64,000 nt of DNA from Numida meleagris (Eukaryota > Chordata > Aves > Galliformes > Numididae): the NCBI RefSeq assembly GCF_002078875.1, contig NC_034412.1, positions 11,966,995 to 12,030,994 of the forward strand. The letters run 5' to 3'. Below are positions 51,201 to 63,150 of the stretch, one piece after another. Every line of letters starts with the position of its first letter. Position 1 is the stretch's first letter. The notes beneath the pieces were generated by a model. It worked only from the letters and a program-made list of their open reading frames with translations. It was not told where the DNA came from and ran no database searches. The translations under genes and the position numbers were made by a program.

Positions 51201-53530
51201 TTTGTATCGTACTGAGCTGCAAGCTTTGCCACTGACTGAAATAACCGTGAAGTATTTTTTTTCCTTGTTTGTATATGAAGAACAGAAGTGGATTGTAAAT
51301 TTATTTTGCTAGATCCAAGTTCTGTGAAATTGAGTGCTGCCTTTGGAGTTCCAGAGGGAGAATGGAGGTAGGGTAGACAGGGCTGTATGTACCTTCTCCA
51401 GGCTATTAAAAAAAAAAAAAAAAAATCCTGTCATTCATGCAAATAATGTATAATACAGTAGGCATTTATGGCACTAATAAAAATGTACTCATGCTTATGA
51501 AATAAATAGAAAATTGATGGCATAAGCCTATATTCTATGCTTAGCTGCTGCCTTACTCTCTGATTCTAAGCTGCTCACATGGTAACTAATTTCCATGGCA
51601 AGATTCATTCCCAAGGCTGTTCTTTCACTGTTGGCATTATTATAGCAGACCCTTGGAAATTGACATTCCAATAATCAAGATATTCATGTACATTTTAAGT
51701 GGAATTCCATTGTTTTCATTGGGCTTATAAGGCCACTGTGACATAAAACTTTGATGATGTGAAAGACAGATAAAAGAGTCAGGGAGGTAAGAAGGAAAAC
51801 CTTTGCTCTAATCCCATTCAATTACTCTTTTCCAATATTACTACAGTAGAGATTTCTGATATATTTTATTCATATTTCCTTTGCACTGCTCATGCATAAG
51901 AAGATAAACAGTTAAAAGTTTTAGAATAATTGTCTAGAAAAAGTTCTTCAAGCTACTGCTTTTTGGAAGAACAAAAAAGAAAAATAGTACAAACTTAGTT
52001 TCTATTTTTCAGTTGTCATTTTCTTATTTCTTCTTACCTTTCTCCAAACTGATCAGTTGTTACAGGATGTATGACAAATAACTTTGTTTTCTCACAATAA
52101 ATATGATTTTTATCCCAGAAGTCATGACTAATTTTAGATCTGTTTGATCCCTTTGTAATTGTCATTCTGTGTCTAATTTTGAGTTGTCTCCCAACTCAGA
52201 TGTGACATTTCTGGAATTATGTTAATATATACTGATTTTCTCAAATCCACCCACAGACAGTTTTGCTTCCTCTGCGTGATGGACACAAATGCTTTCAGAT
52301 CTGCTGATTTGGTAGAAGTGAACTTGGATCATCCAGGACCATGTTATTGGGGCTCCACCTTACGGCAGATGAGAGCAGAATGGCAGTGGCATTATAACTT
52401 CTCCAGGTTAGAAACTAGGGAGAAGAAATTTGATATGATACGATATTTTGCTTTGGGCCAAAAAAGAATGCATTCTCCAAACAGAGAATGCATTTTTTCA
52501 TAGTGCCTCAAGATCTATGCAAAATAAGAGTATTTCTAGTAGTTCTATTTTTACAGCGTCTTACATAATAATGATTTATTTGGCATGAACATAACTGTGC
52601 AGACAATTAAAAAACATCTCTTTTTCAAGTAATTTGTAATCTCTGGATGATAGGAATGAGGTCTTGTTTATCACATTAGATATTTTGATGAAGACTAATA
52701 AACAAAGATTTCAAAACATAGTATTCACGGTAGTTTGATATTTTTTGCATCATTACTTCCATGCTGGATTCTTACTGAAACTAAATCTCAGACCTTTCTA
52801 TTTTTTTCTTTTTTGAAGCAATTACCACTGCTTTTAATCTCTGTATCTTTAAATGTCCTCAAAAGTTATATTTCTCCATTGATCTACATCACCTCTGGCA
52901 GGCATACAGTAACCAAAACCATAATGCAAGAAACATAGATTTGCAAGGAGCTATGTAGTCTTCCTGAAACCCATGCTCCAAATATACATATCTAAGAATA
53001 AATCCACCAAGGAAATGGATAATGGCAGAAAAAAACATAATTTCTTATTGAAAAATCAAAGACTTCTGATTTTTTTGCATTTCATTCATGAAGTGTTGTT
53101 CTGCTCCTTTAAAAGAGAATCATTTGCAGAAGATACATTTCCCTAGGGTTTTTTTTATAGTGTAGAGTATGAATGAGAGGAAGCTTCTCTCAGATTCTGA
53201 AGATGAATAGAAATGAGTTAATGAGAACTCGTTTAAAAAGTCAGTGGTTGAATTCTGTCTCCAAATTTCTGAATGAGGCTCTTGGGACCTTCTGTGAGTT
53301 GTACAAATATGACTGCATTCAGAAATGGTTTCCTCTTTTCTGGGTATGTCCTATGAGTGTCTGTTTGAATTTATGTACTTCATAGTGAAGTACAGGACAG
53401 TATCTGGTTGAAGTGAAAGGTTACTATCACAATATCACCAACTACATCTGAGAACTAATAATGGTTTTTATTGTTTTGCTTAGAACTTTGCCTATTTCTT
53501 ATGTCTTATCTTGCTCTAGTAGTATCTAAG
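48284..53530. other. Unique non-coding stretch
   Basis: No gene recognised. Bases 48284-48480 on the minus strand stay open in another frame for about 55 codons and might extend the candidate pseudogene upstream. Other frames (119 codons plus at 48559-48918, 98 codons minus at 50001-50297, 94 codons plus at 52219-52503) have no known motif. AGAATGCATTCT at 52465-52476 is a perfect 12-base palindrome with a second AGAATGCATT 20 bases on. Confidence 0.6.
51408..51425. repeat. A18 homopolymer
   Basis: Eighteen consecutive A after GGCTATT. The 60 bases before it (GGAGTTCCAGAGGGAGAATG and following) do not resemble a known SINE or retrocopy, and no AATAAA signal lies just upstream, so this is called a simple tract. 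Confidence 0.9.
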
Positions 53531-53596
53531 AATGGTAGTCTGGAATATTTCAGTTGGAAGGGACTTACAAAGATCAAGTCTAACTGCTCTGAAGAG
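53531..53596 (-). mobile_element. Old CR1-like 3' end fragment
   Basis: The plus strand reads GGAATATTTCAGTTGGAAGG, GACTTACAAAGATCAAGTC and TAACTGCTCTGAAG, matching the inverse of an older CR1 3' end type (GTTGGAAGGGAC...AGATCATCTAGTCCAACTG in general form), with several substitutions. A minus-strand remnant. Confidence 0.75.
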
Positions 53597-53780
53597 TTAT
53601 CTGCTGTTGCCATCTATGATTATTTCCTAAAATGTAGGTAGGCACTGTGTATACTCTGACAAATGCATTAAAGAGGTCTCTTTACCTTCAGATTTACTCT
53701 TTTTTTTTTCTCCAAGCTTTTTCTACTACTCTTAACTGAATTAAAAGAAGTTGCTCAAAGATGCTGTAAATTGCTGTAAC

Positions 53781-53859
53781 CTGCTCTAAATTGGCCCAAC
53801 ATTGAGCAGTTGGTTGGACAAGACTTCCAGCCTGTATTATTCTATGTTTCTGTGATTCC
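53781..53859 (+). mobile_element. Old CR1-like 3' end fragment
   Basis: The plus strand has GAGCAGTTGGTTGGACAAGA, CTTCCAGCCTGTATTATTCT and ATGTTTCTGTGATTCC, a degraded version of the CR1 end (GGTTGGACTAGATGA, CCTTCCAACC, ATTCTGTGATTC). It lies 185 bases from a minus-strand fragment, so the two 3' ends point away from each other. Confidence 0.7.
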
Positions 53860-54863
53860 AAAATTCCTAATATCCCTATTTTACAATGCCACTGATTAAA
53901 CCATTTACTATTTAGCTTTCTATAACCTGTTATCTTGCTCTATTCTGGTTAAAAAAATAAATCAAACATGCTAATATGAGTCTCAGTCCCGCCTTGAGGA
54001 GTCCATAAGAACAGGTGCTATTTGATACACGTTTTTGTTTTCTTACGATCCAATTTAGAAAAGAGAGGTCAACAGTCAAACTACTTCCAGAACCAAATGT
54101 AGAGCAGAGAAACAATTACACAATGAAAGGTTTCCTGTAACAATAATTCAAATCAGGACCGTAATGCCCTCCAGTTTGCTGTTTGCCCACGTTAAGTATG
54201 TCATTTATTCAGTGCTTAGAGTACATGGAAACAACTTCAGCGAACTTAGTCCTGAGAAATGTCTGTGTTCAGTTTACTGCAGTGTCCATCAGAGGAGCTC
54301 TGCTGTGCATTCTGAAGTGCAATAACTTTTTATGGAAATTATGCTGAATCATGAGATTCTGTAGAAGGGAGGACATCCCAGTTTTGTTGTGGTTTTAATT
54401 ATAATAGTCCATAATCACATATATTATTAGTTATCACATTTATCACATATTGCATTTTTGTGCATATTTAACCATTGAAATAATACATGCCTTGGCAAAT
54501 TTCCCATCATCGTATATGACGTGCACTCAGGTTGAAATTTGTACTTTAACTGTAAATTTCCTAAGGAATGGGAGAAACAAATTATAAGATTTTTTTCTAA
54601 TATTTTAAGTTGACTCTAAAACTGTAGGTGTGAACCCTGCTGGCTAACATCCAGCTGGTCAGTGTATAATTTAGAAATCTGGTGGATGAATTCAATCCTG
54701 ATTTAGAAGGCTGCTGTAACGTAAGAATCAAACTATTTTTGTGCATTTGTATATTATTGTGTGAAGTTTTCCAGGGTGCTTGTTTCTTGCAGCACATGAT
54801 AAAATATAAGCATTGCTTCATATTACCTACAGTAATAAAAATGAGATAAATAAGATGAGAACT

Positions 54864-54884
54864 GGCCATTCTATGATTCTGTGG
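54864..54884 (+). mobile_element. Possible CR1 tail relic
   Basis: GGCCATTCTATGATTCTGTGG matches the last bases of a CR1 3' end including its tail unit. The sequence before it does not show the CCTTCCAACC block, so this is either a highly decayed copy or a chance match. Confidence 0.35.
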
Positions 54885-55866
54885 TAACTAGAATGTTGAA
54901 CAACTGGAGTTCGTATCTCCTGTGATCTTTGATGAGAGAAATGTTATTTTTGACAGTCTCCCATCTTGTTTTCCCACTCCTTGTGAGTCAGTAGGGATTT
55001 GCACCTCCTATTGAAAGGGTATCCTTATAGCTTTTATCCTCAGCTGACTACAGAGGCTGTTACCACCTTTGTTTTCTACCTTATGGACCAACTTCTTTTC
55101 CATTTTGCATTCAGTTTTTTTGTATAGAGAAGTACTGTTTGGTCTGTCCCCTCAAATGAATGTGGTGCTTTTTGTCAGCCTTGTATTGCAGGGACAAATG
55201 TTCTGCTAACTGAGAACATAACATGCATCATACAAGGTGAGAGTGGTTTTATGTATATTCTTTTTCCTGTCATTCATTTTACTGTGAAACTAATGTCAAA
55301 TTAGAGGCAGCTGTGCCATTTTTAAACCTGTGCTTCTCCCAAAGTTTATCAGGAAATGCAATGTCTGCACAGAAGGATAAAAGTGAAGTCAAGTCACTTC
55401 TTAACCCTTTTCCATAAGCTACTGATCAGTGGTTCTTCTAAGAGACGGCAACATGTTAGAGGAGCTATGGCTCAGGTAACATAACATTTTTCTGATGGCA
55501 GAAACAAAGAGTCCTGCATAACGTGGCAGTCTTGGCTGAGGAAAAGCCAAAGGATGGTGGAGAAGAAATACTCATTTCTTAATCATTGCAGGGTTACACT
55601 GCCCACACCCTTATCATTTGGTTTTTGACCAAAGAAAAAGATTTTGTTCAGAAGATTTATCTATACTTTTCTAGTTTACTGGGATTATCATTATTCATAG
55701 GTCTTGAGTATGTAGAAATCAGTGAATCTGATGTGATCCAAAGTGCATTTATTGTGATAGATGTTAGGTTTTCTGAAAACGGGAAGCAAAAATTAGAATA
55801 ATAGAATTACCCTTACCTCTATTGCAATGAAACAAAATGGACATTTACCTAAACAGCCAGAGATGC

Positions 55867-55925
55867 ATTCAGATAACCCACTCATATAGTTTCAGTATTC
55901 AGATAACCTGCTAAGTAGTTTCAAT
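55867..55925. repeat. About 30-bp tandem duplication
   Basis: ATTCAGATAACCCACTCATA plus TAGTTTCAGT (55867-55896) is followed directly by a diverged copy, ATTCAGATAACCTGCTAAGT plus AGTTTCAAT (55897-55925). A local duplication, old enough to carry several substitutions and a one-base length difference. Confidence 0.85.
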
Positions 55926-58900
55926 GTATTATTTGAACCTTATATGGACTCATTTTAATGCTGTACTGGTGACAGATTCATTATTTGTGCTATTTGTTAG
56001 CCTTCGTGCATCTATGAAAAACAAACAATTTTGCATTCTGATTAAATTTCTTTTACTTTTGAGTATGCTTTGTCCAATAGAACATAGGATCTTAGAAGAT
56101 ATGCAGTGTTGCCAGAAATGTTTAGCTGTCAGACAATGACAGTCTTTCATTTCCTACAGCCAAAAGGGGTTCATTACTACGACAAAATGCTGCATTTCCC
56201 ATAAGATCTGACTGAATACGTGGTTCAAAGTGAATTTTTAGGATGAGTCACTCAGACTGTTAATCTGCTATTAACTCATCTGGAATGCCACCGTGAGTAG
56301 TTGGGATTTTCCATGGTTTATGATATTAATACTGAGCACAATGTGCAAAAGAGTAATTGCTTTTAGTTGAGTAGTAGAAAAATAACCATTCCCTTTCAAT
56401 TCAGAAGACCCTTTTGGGCCAAAGACAATCAGAAATCTAAAATCCTTTGTATGATCAATTTTCTTCTATCTTAGTTTTGATAGAAGAAACATTTCTCTGT
56501 TGGCAAGCTCAACAACTTGCCAAAACAAATGGTTTGGATTTCTCTTTATTCTTCTCCTGTGAATTACGTTTCTGAACTCAGAGAGTGTGCATAGTTTTGT
56601 CATAGTATTTACAGAACTAAGTAACTGGGGCAGTATTTTTGGGTATGTCTTTTCAAGCAAGTGCTATTAAACCTTTACTTTGTACAGTCAAATAAGCTAA
56701 CGAAAAAAGTCGATGCAGACAGGAAAAACTATTCTGCCTGTTTAACACTGTTAGGCAACAGCTAAAAAGTTTATGGATCTTGTAGAAGCATTATCATAAA
56801 GAAAAAAAAAAAAGAGAAGAAAATCAGAAGTTTTATTTTTAGCAAAGTAGCCTGTGCATCAAAGGCAAATGTTAATCCTGAAGTTGGTCCAAATCACAAC
56901 TGTGTGTAAGGAAACAAAGCAGAAAAGGCATTACTCTGAGACTTGCTAAAGTGGGAGGAAACATAAGCCTTCACAGTGAAATATTTTGCAAGTTAGCCAA
57001 CCAATAATATTAAATACCTTCACCAGGATTTTATGAAAGCATCCAGATGGGCCAGTCATATGCAAGAATGGGGCAGAGCACAAGCAGGCTCTGGATCTCA
57101 GTGGAAGCTCATGAGAATGTTTGTGTGCTCTGCGGGGTGCGTGGGCAGGCCCATGTGATGACTACTTCAAGCAATAACTCCTGGTTCAAGTAGCTGCTCA
57201 ACTTTGTCTTTGTTCTGCTGCTCATTTTTACTGGGCTGTTTTAAGTTGGCAATGTTGAACTTCCACTAGAGATGGAAACCCAGATTTTTCCCAGGCACAA
57301 AGTATGAGGAAAGGGATACTGTAACCTTCCTGAGGTCTGTCTGATTAAAAGTTCTCTTTTTTCCTGGGAGATGGCTTCCCAGGCTAGATCTTGGTCCATC
57401 CCTGTATCGCCCTGAAGACACAGGCATGCTGTGTTGGCCCATGAGACTGCTGCAGGGTGCTGCTCCTGCACAAATAAGCAAAGAGCTTTTATACCAAGGG
57501 ATAGGGTTTAAATGTGATTTTTTTTTTTGTCTAGATTTCTATTCCTTCAATTTCTTCTTCCATCAGCCTGTTAAGAGGTTTCTCCTTTATAAATAAATGA
57601 GAATTATCCATTGCCCTTTACATACTTCTCTTAGAAATTGCTTTTCTGTTTACAGAAAGAAGCGTAATTGCTCCCTGATATGAATCTAGCCACCGAGACA
57701 GAAAAGTGCAGTAATAAATTGTAGTGAAAGCTGTTTCAAAAGGGAATATTGAACCAGTCACCCTGTTCATACAGCATTCAGGAAAACTTCTTATTCTTTA
57801 GTCATGTCTGACAATTGACTTATTATTTTAGTACGTTTACACTTATATAAGATTGCTCAAATAATGAGAACTACTTTGAATTTTACTGGGATATGTATGT
57901 TCCAGCACTGATATTTAGACTTTTGAAGTAAGGAATGTGTTTTGATGATTTAGAGAACAAAGAAAAGGATGAATCGCTTATTCCAAGCTGATTAATAAAC
58001 ATTGTTTTGGTAATGTCTAAGGGTCCAAGCAGAAGGAGCTCCCTGCTCCCCTGGCCATGAGCACACCACAGAAGTAGTTACTACCTTTCATAGCCAGAGA
58101 GCAGCCTGGAGGGATGTGCATGACACAAGTGGGATGAACAGCAAATAGGATATTTATCTCTGATCTTTTTTCAGAGAGGTGTAGGTGGCTGCAAGGAGCA
58201 ATCTGAGTAATACACTTGGATAAGTGAGATAATGGGCTAGTCTATTTTTAGAGGATAATTTTCCTTGTGCTGATTGTTGCACCTATACCTACTTGAATAA
58301 GGAGAGCCTTTTTACTGGATGCCTAGAATTGTTTATTTTAAAAATAAAGTTAACATTTAGAGTGAAATGTTTGTAATAGGGTCAGAGCAAAGATTTTTGG
58401 CTCCAGGTATCCTCCTTGATTCAGGCTTTTTGTTCCAGGTTAACCAATGTATCCAGAAGATCTATATAATGCAAAATATCCCTATGAATCAAAAGAACTC
58501 TGTGATGTACTGGTATGGACAGTTCTGTGCTAGTTCCCAATTCAGAGACGAGGACAAAGCTCTAAGATATTTCAACCTTTACTTACATTGCCATTTTGCA
58601 TTATTTCTAATCACTACCAAAAATCCTGCCAAGATGAATTGTATGCATACAGTTTGTCATATTTGCAAAGCAGGAAGACTAAGTATCAGTTTGGACAAAG
58701 AGCATATCCTTTGATTGATATTAGAGGAGCTGAGAAGTGATAAAGGACACTATTTGATGTGAACTCATCACAGGCAGTGGTAACTGGTCAACTCAACAGG
58801 CAAGAATGGATAATGGAACGTGAGATGTTTCTGAGCACTTTGCCGGCTGGGATCTTCTTTCACAGCTTTGAATCGCTTTGGTTTCCCAGCCTAAATAAAG

Positions 58901-59773
58901 CAAGAGGTTTCAGCAATGGATTTCTCAGTCATATTTGTAGCTTTCATTGATTGTGTCTGAAGATCTGTATTTTTCAGACATTTTCATAGTCGTAGCTACC
59001 CTAGAGAAGTGGCTTATATTGTAAATTCTACTAGACCAGACAAAATAGCCTAGATTTCTCACTTTTTTCAAATAATTAAGTACACAAACTTTAGTTACAG
59101 TTTTTATTACTGTGTTTTAATGCCAAACAGCATGATGACTTTAGAAAATCTTGATGCAGTCTGTTGACACAGATTTCGAAGGAGAATAGCTGCAACAGTC
59201 TTGGGTTTTTATGTGTTTATGTACAAGAAACTGTGAAGAACATGGAATAAATCAGTATAATGTGACCAGATGAAATCTGTCTGACAAAATCTCAGCCCTA
59301 AAAAGCCAGAATATTTGGGATGTCATGTAGGGAGCTCAAGCTACAAAGCGTCTCACAAAATTGCCTCTGCTGCAGACTTCCAGTGAGCCTCACCCCTGTT
59401 AGTGGAGACTTCATCTCCTACTGCTCATTGCTAGCTCTGAAAACATTTCAGCCAGGAAGTAGAAATGATATTTGACATTGTAAGAATCATCAGGAAAGAA
59501 ACAGGAAAGAACAATTTGTTTTGTATGAAAATGAACAGAAACTATGATTAACTATGAATATCATCAACAAGAATGCTGTGCGTGCTTGTAAACTTCTGCT
59601 GATGATCACACCAAGAAATGAGAAATAAAACTTGGCAGGGAAAGGCAGGATGAGGAAAATAACTTCTATTTTAATGATACAAAAACAGTTTTGAAGTTAT
59701 ATACATTTTGTGGGAGATGCTAAATAATTTCAAAAGAAGTTGACTTTTCTTCCAAAAACTGAGAAAATACAGC

Positions 59774-59787
59774 TTTTTTTTTTTTTT
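59774..59787. repeat. T14 homopolymer
   Basis: Fourteen T after ACAGC, in AT-rich flanks. Confidence 0.9.
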
Positions 59788-61105
59788 ACTTGAAATAATT
59801 AGCTTACCCAAATTTCTACATGTTTGGTTGAAACAATTTAGAATAGCCTCTATATTTTATTCACTGGAGAGGACCAGGATAAGACCTCAGGCCATTTTCT
59901 AGCTGATTTAGTTAAAAGAAGCTTCAAAGTTTTAATGACCATACCAAAGGCAGAAATCTCAGAAGGTGAGAGGAATCTTATACCAGCTAGGATGAAAGAA
60001 TCTTTGAAATCTCAGATGCTTTATTTATTCTTTATTATTTATTCCTTTTGCTGTTAGCACACAGACAGTCACGTCAGGATCTCTGCACTATAGGCTCTGC
60101 ACCAATGTGTGGATGAACAGTGAGTGAAGGCCCATGTGGATTGACATCCATATTGGAAAGTACTATAGGCAGCTTTGCAAGATACTACCTTGCCACATCA
60201 TATGCATCCATGGAAACCTACACAAGAGAAAGCAAGTCTTCAAAAAAAATCCCAACAAAATTCAGTTTCTACTGTTTCTATCTCATCATCTGTTCGAAAA
60301 GAGTTATGGGTCTGCGGAGAAGTCATGGGGTAGTTTCTCTGCCCAGAGGTCTCCAGGATTTCCAGAAATAGGCAGATTCACTCTTTACTCTTTCTCTTGT
60401 CCCGGAAAATCTCATATTCACTGCAACATGTTTTGTATCATGTCTGTATAGCCATGAGCCTCCCTTTCCAGGGAGGAAGGAACATGCAACATCAACCCCA
60501 TATAAGCAATATCACATTATTAACATGGTAAACTCAAGCTCTCCACAATCAGGCCATCTGAAACTGAACAGAGGCTCCTATGTGTAACATATGACATCAT
60601 TCATTTCTATAATCAAGCATGATCATGTGATGCTTTCATGGGCCTCCTACTTCATTAAGTTTCAAAATCAACAAAGCTATTGGTACTTGTCTCCCTACTG
60701 TTCAATTTCTGTCCCATTTACTAGCTGTAACTCCAACCCTGATGAGAGGGAAATCCTGACTGTAATTAATGGCCTTTCTCAGTGTTGCTCCCTATCTCAG
60801 ATTGCTTTTCTGAGCACGCTGTATCAGGGGCTGCACAAGGAATTGTGGCATTAGCTGCCTCTGACAAAGGCAGAGCTGATACAAACAGCAAGTAAGGGTA
60901 CTATGTGCCAACTGCCAAACCACAAATTTTCCTTGTGCTTATGAATGTACCTATCTTTTGTACAAACTATGGGTCCTAATGATACTCAGACAAGAGTATT
61001 CAGACTTTCTGTGCTTTAACAAGAAACACAAATAACTAGTGACTAACTGGGAGAGAGAAAGTGTATGAAGTGGCTTGCCAAGTGGAAGTAATCATGTGAT
61101 GTGAA
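59788..61105. other. Non-coding stretch of altered texture
   Basis: From about 60060 to 60900 the plus strand is richer in C and shows overlapping frames of 83 and 105 codons (60120-60371, 60134-60451) and one of 87 codons (60591-60854). None matches a family I know. It could be an unrecognised old repeat or a transcribed non-coding region. Confidence 0.45.
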
Positions 61106-61240
61106 CCAGGTTGGATGGGGCCCTGGGCAACCTGGTCTAGTATTAGATGTGGAGGTTGGCAGCCCTGCCTGCAGCAGGGGGGTTGGAGCTTAATGATCCT
61201 TGAGGTCCCTTCCAACCCAAGCCATTCTGTGATTCTATGA
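61106..61240 (+). mobile_element. CR1 LINE fragment, intact 3' end
   Basis: Plus-strand CR1 beginning in CCAGGTTGGATGGGGCCCTG, then GGCAACCTGGTCTAGTA, GCAGCAGGGGGGTTGGA, GAGGTCCCTTCCAACCCAAG and CCATTCTGTGATTCTATGA. About 135 bases of 3' untranslated region, ending exactly in the tail unit. A typical 5'-truncated insertion, and one of the least diverged in the window. Confidence 0.95.
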
Positions 61241-61512
61241 AGAGAAATGGCAACAGCAGGACGTACTAGGAAGGGGAGCCCAGAGAATGGCTTGTGACAG
61301 TCATCCTCAGCAATGAGCATTACAAAAAAGATGTGAATGGGCTGGGGCCATGGTGGAGGGGCAGAAGTTTGTGATGTAAGTCACAGTCTGCGCTCCAGAT
61401 TGCTGTTGGAGAGCAAGGGGATGTGCTCTGTGATACAGAGTTCCCTGATGCAAAGCATGGGGAACATGTTGAAAAGAAAGTCTGAGCACCCTTTAGGGGG
61501 TAGTGGAAATGC

Positions 61513-61838
61513 TGTCACGGCTTGAAGCACTGATTGAGCACCTGGTAGGAAGGCAGGGCCAACCCAGGAGAGCTCAGGTGTAAGCAATGCACCTGAGTGA
61601 CTGGAAGGGGTGAAGCCAGGATCCACCCCTTCCCAGACATTATTTAAGGGTAGACAGGGTGAGGGAAGGGGAGTATTTTGCTGAAGATCCCTGCATACTT
61701 GAGGACCTTACAAGCATTCCAAAGGTAAGCAGTTTCTTATTTCTGTATCTGCTGCTGTTGCATCTGAGTGGACCTTCACTTGTTGTAGCCTGGGACCTTG
61801 CTGCTCTGCTGTCTTGTTGTGCTTTCCATTGTGTTACA
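61513..61838 (+). promoter_or_regulatory. Candidate solo LTR or TATA-type promoter with splice donor
   Basis: A GC-richer block beginning TGTCACGG and ending GTGTTACA (TG...CA, with TGT/ACA as short inverted ends, about 326 bases), which is the form of a retroviral LTR. Within it, a TATA-like ATTATTTAAGGG (61640-61651) is preceded by CACCCCTTCCC and CACCTGAGTGACTGG, a typical promoter arrangement. About 70 bases after the TATA-like box, CCAAAGGTAAGCAG at about 61716-61729 is a strong splice donor (G-GTAAG). I see no matching target-site duplication, no AATAAA and no adjoining retroviral coding sequence. Alternatives are a promoter and first exon of a non-coding transcript, or chance. Confidence 0.35.
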
Positions 61839-62900
61839 TAGGGCTTAAAGAGTTGTTGATTTCCGGATACTAATTTTATAAGTAAGAATCAATCAGTGTA
61901 TCTTACAGTCACAGTGTGTCACAGGAATGGGTTAGATTGAGGGTGCAAGGCTTTGGAAGCAACAGTGCAGAGATGAGGACATGCAGCTGAATTACTGAAC
62001 TTAAATGGAGTATATTTTAAAACGATTGTGTGCTTCTAGATTTTTGAGATTACTGTGTTAGCCCTGCTTTTTTATTTCTAACAGACTAAGCCAAAAATCC
62101 TGTTGTCGTCTTTCAGTGTGCGTCATGTTATAGGACTGAAATACTGTGACTTTGCAAAAAAAAAAAAGGTTTTTTTTGTATTTAAGAAATTAAATTACAA
62201 GTCTAAACTCTTTGAATTTCAGTAAGTGGATTATTAGATTATTCTCAAAATATTGAGGCTGAAACAAGCAGAGAAATCTTGAGAGATTTTCAGGTGGCAT
62301 CTGGGATTTTAGCCAATTTTACAGATAGGAGGCAACAACTCAGTGCTTGCTGCTGTGGACATAATATTTATAATCTGGTACTTTAGGGATTATTGCTGAA
62401 CTCTGTGTTCCTGGGCTGTAACTGCTCCACACCAGATCAGGCCATTGAATGGGGAAACTGGAAGTAGCTCTTGTTGGAAAGGCATGGTTCTCCCATCACT
62501 ACCTTTCTAGTGATGGAGTATCATTGATTCCTTATTCTCCTTTATGTGAACTCAGCTAGAAGATAACAGTTTTATGGTTCTAAATTTATTTCCTTCTTAT
62601 TTTTAGTTTCAAGATGAGAGAGCGTAAGGAGAATTATAAAATCTGAAATTGTTCTGTGCTGTGAATCTAAGGGACCAAAATCTGAAAAACATATTGTGGA
62701 TTTTTCTCAAAAAAAAAGAGTTCATTTCTGTATAATTCCCCCTTTCATCGACCCACGCTTTTCTATTCAAGCGTAGCCAGTCTTCATTAATTCTGGATTA
62801 TTTCATTTACATGCATTCATGTAAAATGTGTTTTATTGTTAAAGTTACTAGTAGTTTGCTATTAAATCTAGCTTTTTACCTATTGATAAATGGCCATGGA
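61839..62900. other. Unique non-coding stretch
   Basis: No gene recognised. It contains A12-GG-T8 at 62156-62177, a near-perfect A/T hairpin. The rest is ordinary AT-rich sequence. Confidence 0.65.
62156..62177. repeat. A12-GG-T8 self-complementary tract
   Basis: Twelve A, two G, eight T. It can fold on itself over eight base pairs. Flanks show no terminator-like or gene-end context, so this is called a simple repeat. Confidence 0.85.
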
Positions 62901-63150
62901 GTGATAGAATCGTTTGAGTTGGAAGGGACCCTTAAAAGTCATCTAATCCACCTCCCCTACAATGAAAGAGGGCATCCACAGCTCAGTCAGGTGCTTAGAG
63001 CCTGGTCTTATCTTCAGGGATGGGGCTTCTACCACCTCTCTGGGCAACCTGTTCTAGTGCCTCCCCACCCTTAAAATAAAAAACTACTTGTTTACGTCCA
63101 ATTTAAATCTCCCTTCTTTTAGTTAGAAACCTCTTCCCCTTGCCATTGCT
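62901..63150 (-). mobile_element. CR1 LINE 3' end fragment
   Basis: The plus strand opens with GTGATAGAATCG and TTGGAAGGGACCCTTAAAAG, then TCATCTAATCCACCTCCCC. It passes GGGATGGGGCTTCTACCACC and TCTCTGGGCAACCTGTTC, and ends with CAATTTAAATCTCCCTTC and AACCTCTTCCCCTTGCC. These are the inverse of the CR1 3' untranslated region and the final stretch of the second open frame, about 250 bases. Minus strand, 5'-truncated at about 63150. An 87-codon plus-strand frame across it (62811-63074) is antisense and spurious. Confidence 0.93.

Larger units (their letters stand above)
53860..59773. other. Unique non-coding stretch
   Basis: No gene recognised. The longest frame is 115 codons on the plus strand at 58367-58714; it contains DEDKALRYFNLYLHCHFALF and some Cys/His, but fits no domain I can name and has no intact neighbours. 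Simple tracts include T11 at about 57518-57528 and A12 at 56802-56813. Confidence 0.6.

Noticed and set aside
51408..51425. A18 as the poly-A tail of a retrocopy
   Set aside because: No AATAAA, no coding remnant and no recognised SINE upstream.
58367..58714. A 115-codon plus-strand frame
   Set aside because: No family recognised and of a length expected occasionally by chance; noted under the surrounding stretch only.
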